A program made the translations under genes and the position numbers. This document shows positions 56,701 through 64,000 of a DNA stretch of 64,000 nt, one piece after another (position 1 is the stretch's first letter; each line of letters begins with the position of its first letter). Source of the stretch: Blepharisma stoltei (taxonomy: Eukaryota > Ciliophora > Heterotrichea > Heterotrichida > Blepharismidae); NCBI GenBank assembly GCA_914767885.1, contig CAJZBQ010000002.1:1052856-1116855 (forward strand). Direction: 5' to 3'. Under the pieces are notes generated by a model that had not been told where the DNA came from, searched no databases, and was given only the letters and a program-made list of their open reading frames with translations.

Positions 56701-59652
56701 AAAAAGCTTAAAGTCGCGATACCTTAAATTCAAGCTGATTTCTCACAAGTACAAATTACTTAAACCTTTCGCAAGATGGAAAAGAGCTTATTTTGGTATA
56801 GCCTGTGCATTCCAAAGCAGATTTCTATATCTGAAAAACCAAGTTTTCCAATGGTGGGCAAATATTACTCAAAGAAAACACGTCGAATTGGAGATGCAAG
56901 CTGAAATGATTGAAAAATGCAAAAATCGGGAAAAATCAAGGGTTTTTTATTCCTGGCTTTGTGCTGCGATTAAAAGGCAGCAAGCCATTTTTAATGCAAA
57001 CTCACTGATGACTATTAGATTACAAAAATGGTTTGACATGTGGAGAAAAGAATTTGCGTGAAAAATGCATAAAAATGAAGCAATAAATTATATACAGAGT
57101 GCGAACTCTTTATATAACCAGAGACGAGCACTTTTTATTTTGAAAAACAATGCTGATTATTCACAAGAAAAGAAAAACATGAATGAAAAAGCGTTTTATA
57201 TGTACAAAATGAAGGTGGCAGGCAAAGTTATTAGCATTTGGCATGAAAATGCGAAAGAATTTTCTTCAAATAATGTGGAGGTAAATAAGATATTGGTGAA
57301 GGTTAATAAAAGAATTATTACTGAAGCTTTCAAAAGCTGGCTTGGAGCAGTTTCTCATAAATTCAGCAAAATGAAAGCAGTGAAATGAATGGAAGCGCAA
57401 TTAGGTATTAAATCATTGAAAAATTCTATGAAAAAATGAAATAAAGAAGCCAAATCAGCTAGGGCTAAAGAAAATCTTGATAATTGCTTTGAAAAAATTT
57501 ATGATAATATTCTTAAAAAAAGGTGCCTTAAGTGTTGGATCGTGAAGTCGTCAAATAGAAAAACGCTAAAATCCAAAGAAAATGCATTAAAATCTTTATC
57601 AAATACAAATACTCTATCAAGATGCTTAAAGAGTTGGACATCAGAAGTCAAATACAAAATTGAAACCAGCACAAAAAGAGAAAAAATAAATAAAAATTTC
57701 ATAAAAAAACTCAAGTCAAAAATTCTCAAATCATGGAGGGATTTATCTGTAGACAGAAAAGTGATTATTGACAAATTAATTAAATTCAAGAAAAATTGCT
57801 CTCTTAAGCTATAGCTCTTTCCCTTGAATAGCCCGATAACAGGATGAAGCCAGCCGTTATCGGGCTATTCAAAGGGAAAGTGCTATATCCTCAAAAATAT
57901 TAAAAGAAGTGCACAGCTATGCCGATAAAAAAATTATATTTAAAGAAAAATTGGGAAGCGCTTCAAATTCAATTAATAAGAGCAGAAAGTTATTTGCAAT
58001 TAATAAACTCCATGAAAACGCAAATAAGAAAATAAACGCAAAAGAAATGATAAACACAGCAAATAAATTCAGAAAAATATTCCTCACGAAGAAGGCAATA
58101 ATCTCATTAGCACACAATACAGAATTATCAAAATCGATTAAACTAAAAACAAGTGAATTTGTCTCATCTATTGAGTTTATACTGAATCATTTTAAGCTAC
58201 AAAATAGTTTTAGCATAGTTAAGGGAATATTTTTCAATGAAAAAGAAATGCTTGGAACTGCAGAAAAAGAATTGAAAACATGCTCACTCAGAAGGGTTAT
58301 TCAAGGATGGCTTAGAGAAGCAAGAACAAAAGCAAACTTGATATTGAAAAAAGAAATTTTATTGAAAAAAAGAAATGAAAAGATCGAAAAAGAGACATTA
58401 GAAACTTGGCAAAATATGATGAAACTAAGCTTTGCTGTCAAAAAATTCAGCTATAAATTAAAAAGAAAGAGCACCAAAAAGTTCTTCAGCAAATGGAGAA
58501 GCCAATTTAAATGTATTGAGTTTATCAAGCAAAAAAAATTCCTAATTAAATCAAAAATCTTCAAAAGTATCAAAAATTATGCAAAAACATCACATGATAC
58601 AATTAAAAAACTTGAGTTTTCTGCGACAATAAAAAACACAAACTTCTCGTATGTAGTTTTTAATGCTTGGAAATCATATTACCTCAAAAACAAAAATGCT
58701 GAAGAATTAAGGATTAAGTTTGAGTCTAAAACAGAAGACTTGGTTAAGAAAATTCTTAAATCTTGGCATGAATGGGCTCAGAAATTCAGAAAAAATATTG
58801 AAACAGCAACAGCGTTTATCAAAAAGAAAGAAAATGATATTTTAAAAAAATATTATCAAATTATTAGGACTAATTATAAACAATTAGCCTTTAAGAGACA
58901 TTTGGAAGGATTCTTATTGAGAAAAAGCATGATTTCGTGGCTGGAATTTGTGAATATTGATAAAAAATATGAGTTAATAGCAGAAGCTGCTCATGAGCAA
59001 TTTTTGAAGCAGAAAACAATTGCTTTCTTTAAGAATTTGAAGCTTCTGCTGACTTTGAAGCAGAAAAAAGAAATAAATCATGAAAAAATATATTTTATTT
59101 TAAATAGATTAGCAGCTAGATTGTATTAAATTACCCATAAAAATAATAGTCTATTTTTATGCTAATAATCTTTATAAAAAGTTATATTACATATTTTGCA
59201 AAAAGGCATTTAACCAATTCCGACTTGCTTTTTATGCATCAAGAGCTAGCAAAAGCAGCAAAATAAAAGCAACCCAGCACATCCACGCAATCAGAAAACT
59301 TAAAGTCTTATATTCTTGGAAGTTATGGCTTCAGCAGCGCTTTGAAGCTCATATAACAGTAGAAGAGAACATGGTCAAAGCATACGAGCATTATCATCGA
59401 TCTTTAATTTCAAGAGCCTTTTATGGGTGGGATAATGAGATTTCAAGCTCTGGCGTGAAAAAGACTAGATCAATTATGCATTCAATTTTCTCAGCATGGA
59501 AAATCGCTACAAGAGAAAGCTCTCTATTAAAGAGATATTTGAGAGAAAGCAATATCAGTGAAAGATATATGAGAACTTCTAGAGATCACCCTGAAAGCGC
59601 TTTGGTTACTTTAAGATCCGTAAGCTCTGTAGGGAGCATTTCTTCCCAATAA
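53731..59652 (+). CDS. Giant Sfi1-like, Trp-repeat coiled-coil protein (about 1780 aa)
   Basis: From ATG 53731 to TAA 59650-59652 with four IESs removed (174, 276, 76 and 64 bp). Short helical repeats recur roughly every 30-40 residues with an aromatic-x2-W core: YFEAWTQY, IWEIWKKE, YFTAWLEF, YFQSWLEY, VQSWKKYT, FYGWDNEI. This fits Sfi1 repeats, which bind centrin/spasmin calcium-binding proteins. In heterotrichs such scaffolds belong to contractile or basal-body fibres. Many TGA codons are Trp at repeat cores. One base of frame slippage is needed between 54187 and 54212 (an unseen small intron or a sequence error). Function inferred from repeats only. Confidence 0.8.
54966..55139. repeat. 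IES with TATAG...CTATA inverted repeats and internal hairpins (174 bp)
   Basis: TATAGAAGTTTCCTATG on the left and AGAGGAAACCTCTATA on the right form the outer stem. Internal palindromes include CCGATAAATT/AATTTATCGG and GGTCGGACC/GGTCCGACG-like segments. Excision leaving one TA joins FYMKKI to WRLWKREM in the repeat register. Confidence 0.85.
55242..55517. mobile_element. MITE-type IES in the Sfi1-like gene (276 bp)
   Basis: Left end TACTCCCCCTTAAAGAGC, right end AATCAAGGAGGAGGGAGTTA. TA-to-TA removal joins WLIKNSL to YGLVWNVNR. The interior is AT-rich and diverged from the main family; only the ends are recognisable. Confidence 0.8.
57810..57885. repeat. Hairpin IES, near-perfect palindrome (76 bp)
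   Basis: TATAGCTCTTTCCCTTGAAT and onward pairs with its reverse complement across a loop of about 15 nt; arms about 30 bp with one or two mismatches. Contains TAG in frame. Excision leaving one TA joins CSLKL to SSKILKEVHS in frame. The border (TATA on both sides) equals the palindromes at 15186 and 25893. Confidence 0.92.
59124..59187. other. Short TA-bounded IES (64 bp) in the Sfi1-like gene
   Basis: A TAA follows LAARLY; excision leaving one TA joins RLY to IFCKKAFNQFRL and the Trp-repeat protein continues to 59652. AT-rich. Confidence 0.75.
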
Positions 59653-59864
59653 TTCAATTTTTAAATAATTTAATTTCTGAAATTTAATAGGCCACTTCGT
59701 CTGAGTATTATGAAAAGAGTTTATAGAGGATCTTCTTAAATTGCATAATAATTTTTGCATTTTATAATTTAAAAGAATTTTATGATTTTGTAGATTCTTC
59801 TTCGCCCATTTTATCACAAATATTAAGGGCTTAAGTTTCAAAAATGTAGAATGCTATAATTATT

Positions 59865-62202
59865 ATGAAGGCTAATAATATTCTCCCAGAAGCACCTAAT
59901 GGTATTTACCCGAGACGTTTCAACAATGAGATACCTAATTATATACCACAAAAAAATATTAAAGAGCCTTTCCTTTCAACTCATACCGATAATCGTAAAT
60001 CCACCTACAATGAGGCACCTAACAATTACCCCAATTCTGAGTCGCAAGCCCGCCCAAATCCAAATAATATTGAGCGTAAACCATCATATCCGTCAAAAAA
60101 ATTAAATACTGAGCTTTTATCCAAAGAATATGAAAATCAGAAAAAAAATACATCAAAAATATCTGAAGAACCAACTCAAAAGCAGTCCCCAAAACTTAAT
60201 TACCCAAGCATTTCACAAGAGCCAACTCAAAAGCAGCCCCCAAAAATTAATAACCCAAGCATTTCACAAGAGCAGCCCCCAAAAATTAATAACCCAAGCA
60301 TTTCACAAGAGCAAGCTCAAAAGCAGCCCCCAAAATTTGAACTACCAAGCATTTCACAAGAACCAGCTCAAAAGCAGCCCCCAAAAATTGATAGGCCAAA
60401 CATATCCGAAGACATTCCGTATGATTGTGTAGTAAATGTTGGATTAGTGAATGATATCACAGATAAAGAGGGAAAAGGCTGGCCTATTATATTCTCTAAT
60501 TCATTTTATGAAACCTTAGAAGCTGAATATAAAAATCCTTCTCTAGAAGAAAATAAGGGGCCCCGTAATAGCAGCTCGAGCCTTAATGCAGAAGATAATT
60601 TCAATTCATACTGGTCTGGAGCAGTCGTTGCTATAGTCGGTCTTTACGATAAGGGTAAAACATTTGTCCTTAACAAATTAACTGAAAGCACCCTTCCATC
60701 AAGCAAAAAAGTCCACACGGAAGGACTCTCATTCAAACACGTGACTATGGATGGCTCCACAAATATAATACTACTTGACACTGCAGGCTCTTTTTCTCCT
60801 GTAAAAATTGAAAACGAGAACTCGATCACCTTAAAAGAGCAAGCAGAAAGCTTTATTTTAGATACCGTTTTCGAGCTTTCTGATTATTTTATTTGCGTTG
60901 TCAATGATTTCACTTTTCTTGATCAAAGATTTCTTGATAAAATCACTATTTCTCTTCAAAATACCCCAAAAAACAGGTTTAAAGAAGTCATTGTAATCCA
61001 TAATTTTAAAGATGTAACAGAGCAAGAAGAAATTGATGATCTATGAAAATGGCAAGTAACACAGCTTTATCCAGGGCACGGCAATGCTTCTCAGATTACA
61101 AGAGTTACAACAAATTCTGCAAACGGCGAGTTTATAGAAAAAGATGTAAAATGGTTTAAAACTGAATTTACCAGACATGTTTATTTAGCAAACTGCAACT
61201 CTCAGATTGGACAAGAAATAAATCCTTGGACCTTTGCTTTACTGAAAAATTGACTAAAAAGTATTTTTATCCCTGTTGATAAATCAAGCTCAGTCACTAA
61301 ATCAGTAATAAATAATATCCAAGAAAAATTAAGGCACTATTATGACAGCAGTGCTTCTGTTCAGCTTGAGCATACTAATGATAGACTTAAAAAAATTATA
61401 AAATCTACATCCTCTTCCAAAGGTAGAACTACTTATCAACAGATAGAGTCCAGCCCTTTTATTATTGTAAGTCCGAATAAATTTATGCCTTTAATAGAAA
61501 TAATTGAAGACAGAGGCGAGTACAAGATTTTTATGGAAATTCCAGGGCTCTCTAAAGAAGATATAACCATCAAAAGGCATAACTTAACAACTTTCATTAA
61601 CGGGATGAAGAAAAGACAAGAAGAAGGAGATAGTGCAAGAATTGTGCAGTCTCAAAGGAAGTTTGGAAATTTTGAAATTCCTTTCATAAATAAAATGGGC
61701 ATTCGGCTCGAGTGAAATTAGCTCCGCTAATTTTCTCTCCCTCAAGCAATTTTATTTATGAGGTTAGGTTTTCTTCTGAGAACTTCTGTGCAGCAATAGC
61801 ATTTTAACTCTGGCAGATAAGGTGAGGTACTACTCTAAGCACTTCAAGAGGCTAGAAAATTTTACTTCTCAGCACATCCGATGAAGGTGACCCTTAGGCG
61901 CAACGTGCAGGAGCTAAGTCAAAGGAGCGAGGCAATACAACCCGTCGTAATCGAAACGCTGTATTTGCCCGTGCCATAGCGCAACGAGTGGATCGATCCA
62001 GAGGTTCATGGTCCTGACATGTGGACAAATATGATGGCAGCTCTGGAAACGGCTACCCATAGTGGACGTTAAACGATATAAACTTAATGTAATGCTTGAA
62101 ATTCCTTTCAAAATTCCTGAAGAGTATAACAGAAGGTGGGATAGTTATGAAATCAAGGACGGTATTTTGACGATCACATATAAGAAGGATGTAGATGACT
62201 AA
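59865..62202 (+). CDS. GBP-like large GTPase fused to an Hsp20/alpha-crystallin domain
   Basis: ATG 59865. Residues about 95-190 hold five imperfect copies of a proline-rich repeat of 10-17 residues (QPPKINNPSISQE). A P-loop GTPase domain follows: AVVAIVGLYDKGKTFVLNKL, a Thr in the switch I region, and NIILLDTAGSF. The GLYxKGKTxxLNKL form resembles guanylate-binding protein/atlastin P-loops. After a helical linker the C-terminal about 100 residues form an Hsp20 fold (YKIFMEIPGLSKEDITIK and DGILTITYKK). The insert 61672-62095 interrupts the Hsp20 domain; collapsing it gives 637 aa. The pairing of these two domains in one protein is the striking feature; function unknown. Confidence 0.75.
61672..62095 (+). 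mobile_element. GC-richer retroposon-like unit with perfect 15-bp direct repeats in an Hsp20 domain (424 bp)
   Basis: TTGAAATTCCTTTCA at 61672-61686 and again at 62096-62110. Collapse gives FGNFEIPFKIPEEY, the canonical Hsp20 strand. The head TAAATAAAATGGGCATTCGG and the GGACGTTAAA near the tail match the 15002 unit. No TA lies inside the repeat; a TA-bounded excision just outside (61687/62090) would keep frame but leave seven duplicated residues. A GGTTCATGGTCC stretch near 62010 resembles a polymerase III B box; weak evidence only. Confidence 0.8.
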
Positions 62203-62776
62203 AATAATAAAAATAATTATTTAAAAAGTGGAATTCAGGCCTATATATTTTTTAATTTACAAGTTTTTTTGGCTTTTTGTAGTTTTATTCAACTATTCAG
62301 CTGCAGCTTGATCAAAATAAAATAATTTTAATAATTTTTTATAGTGATCGAGATGCTGCTTAAAGGAAAAATTACTATTTTCTGATAAATAGACATAAGT
62401 TTATTTTAGCTTAAATCATTATAGAAGCAGCTATACTTTTACAGAGTATAATAAGGGTAAATTAGAAAGATTTCTATGATACCTTTTCTGAAAATAATTT
62501 ATTATTATTCTTGGCATGTTTCGCATGGGTGACAGAAGTAGTGAATGAATGTCTGAGTCTAAGAATAGTTGTGCCTTTACCTTAGCCCTACAACTTCTTT
62601 AAATATTTCTAAGTTGATTATATCACAATACAGCACAAGTATGCAGCCAGGCAGCATATGCCACAGCAGCCAACTTTCATAAAAGTGATGTTATAAAAAT
62701 TATTTATTTCCGCTTGTCATTTAACTTTTATTAGTATAACTAAGATTTTGAATAATTAGAGATAAATTCTTAGCTT
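62203..62776. other. Subtelomeric region, no gene recognised
   Basis: AT-rich with a GC-richer patch at about 62510-62690 that has the composition of the retroposon-like units but no clear boundaries. No subtelomeric tandem repeat or conserved junction motif was identified. Confidence 0.55.
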
Positions 62777-64000
62777 GTTAGGGTGTTAGGGTGTTAGGGT
62801 GTTAGGGTGTTAGGGTGTTAGGGTGTTAGGGTGTTAGGGTGTTAGGGTGTTAGGGTGTTAGGGTGTTAGGGTGTTAGGGTGTTAGGGTGTTAGGGTGTTA
62901 GGGTGTTAGGGTGTTAGGGTGTTAGGGTGTTAGGGTGTTAGGGTGTTAGGGTGTTAGGGTGTTAGGGTGTTAGGGTGTTAGGGTGTTAGGGTGTTAGGGT
63001 GTTAGGGTGTTAGGGTGTTAGGGTGTTAGGGTGTTAGGGTGTTAGGGTGTTAGGGTGTTAGGGTGTTAGGGTGTTAGGGTGTTAGGGTGTTAGGGTGTTA
63101 GGGTGTTAGGGTGTTAGGGTGTTAGGGTGTTAGGGTGTTAGGGTGTTAGGGTGTTAGGGTGTTAGGGTGTTAGGGTGTTAGGGTGTTAGGGTGTTAGGGT
63201 GTTAGGGTTAGGGTGTTAGGGTGTTAGGGTGTTAGGGTGTTAGGGTGTTAGGGTGTTAGGGTGTTAGGGTGTTAGGGTGTTAGGGTGTTAGGGTGTTAGG
63301 GTGTTAGGGTGTTAGGGGTTAGGGTGTTAGGGTGTTAGGGTGTTAGGGTGTTAGGGTGTTAGGGTGTTAGGGTGTTAGGGTGTTAGGGTGTTAGGGTGTT
63401 AGGGTGTTAGGGTGTTAGGGTGTTAGGGTGTTAGGGTGTTAGGGTGTTAGGGTGTTAGGGTGTTAGGGTGTTAGGGTGTTAGGGTGTTAGGGTGTTAGGG
63501 TGTTAGGGTGTTAGGGTGTTAGGGTGTTAGGGTGTTAGGGTGTTAGGGTGTTAGGTGTTAGGGTGTTAGGGTGTTAGGGTGTTAGGGTGTTAGGGTGTTA
63601 GGGTGTTAGGGTGTTAGGGTGTTAGGGTGTTAGGGTGTTAGGGTGTTAGGGTGTTAGGGTGTTAGGGTGTTAGGGTGTTAGGGTGTTAGGGTGTTAGGGT
63701 GTTAGGGTGTTAGGGTGTTAGGGTGTTAGGGTGTTAGGGTGTTAGGGTGTTAGGGTGTTAGGGTGTTAGGGTGTTAGGGTGTTAGGGTGTTAGGGTGTTA
63801 GGGTGTTAGGGTGTTAGGGTGTTAGGGTGTTAGGGTGTTAGGGTGTTAGGGTGTTAGGGTGTTAGGGTGTTAGGGTGTTAGGGTGTTAGGGTGTTAGGGT
63901 GTTAGGGTGTTAGGGTGTTAGGGTGTTAGGGTGTTAGGGTGTTAGGGTGTTAGGGTGTTAGGGTGTTAGGGTGTTAGGGTGTTAGGGTGTTAGGGTGTTA
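62777..64000 (+). repeat. Telomere, (TTAGGGTG)n, at least 1.2 kb
   Basis: About 150 copies of TTAGGGTG, running to the window edge, so the G-rich strand reads 5'->3' toward the end as expected at a right-hand telomere. Variant units occur: a 6-bp TTAGGG near 63203, an extra G near 63316, and a unit missing one G near 63553. The complement CCCTAACA is the heterotrich telomere repeat. Confidence 0.99.

Noticed and set aside
61900-62060. tRNA gene in the GC-richer unit
   Set aside because: Only a B-box-like GGTTCATGGTCC is visible; I could not fold a cloverleaf with anticodon and acceptor stem.
62777-64000. CRISPR-like or satellite interpretation of the terminal repeat
   Set aside because: Units are directly contiguous 8-mers without spacers, with the G-strand oriented toward the end, as in telomeres.

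Overview
The window looks like the right-hand end of a germline (micronuclear) chromosome of a heterotrich ciliate close to Blepharisma. Three things point there. (1) TGA is read as tryptophan inside conserved proteins (for example codon 41148-41150 in the FAD-binding site of a monooxygenase, several in an ABC transporter, one in a K+ channel), while TAA and TAG act as stops. (2) One intron of exactly 15 nt is visible (47538-47552). (3) The last 1.2 kb is a tandem 8-mer telomere, TTAGGGTG. Most genes are also interrupted by AT-rich, TA-bounded inserts whose removal restores conserved proteins with the correct length. That is what unexcised internal eliminated sequences (IESs) look like, so this is germline rather than finished somatic DNA.

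Layout. 1-5.7 kb: two kinase paralogues on the minus strand, the second damaged. 6-9.8 kb: a Rab2-like GTPase, a small unknown gene, and repeats. 9.8-12.5 kb: an SK-like K+ channel and a GPI-type cysteine-rich surface protein. 12.5-16 kb: mostly non-coding, with a pseudogene, a MITE, and a gene split by a nested repeat. 16-25.8 kb: a tandem array of alpha/beta-hydrolase-like genes in different states of decay, heavily infested with IESs. 26.5-30.6 kb: a three-member tandem family of unknown function. 30.8-47.8 kb: dense housekeeping genes (plant-type phosphofructokinase, RuvB-like 1, an acidic mitochondrial-type protein, an ABCC transporter, an FMO-like oxidase, a HEPN-RING protein, a TPR-like protein and a split small gene). 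49.3-53.5 kb: a lipid-modified small protein, DMC1 and a one-TM protein. 53.7-59.7 kb: a giant Sfi1-like coiled-coil gene with four IESs. 59.9-62.2 kb: a GBP-like GTPase fused to an Hsp20 domain. 62.8-64 kb: telomere.

Inserted DNA falls into four classes. (a) Short unique IESs, 31-120 bp, bounded by TA. (b) 250-550 bp MITEs whose ends read TA(A)CTCC...GGAGTTA. (c) Hairpin elements with TATAG...CTATA ends. (d) GC-richer, retroposon-like units of 220-480 bp flanked by 9-15 bp direct repeats, several of them inside reading frames. The last two classes are the most promising for something not yet described. Excising the proposed inserts gives in-frame proteins: 329 aa for DMC1, 455 aa for RuvB-like 1, 386 aa for the cysteine-rich protein, and 242 aa for each of two hydrolases.
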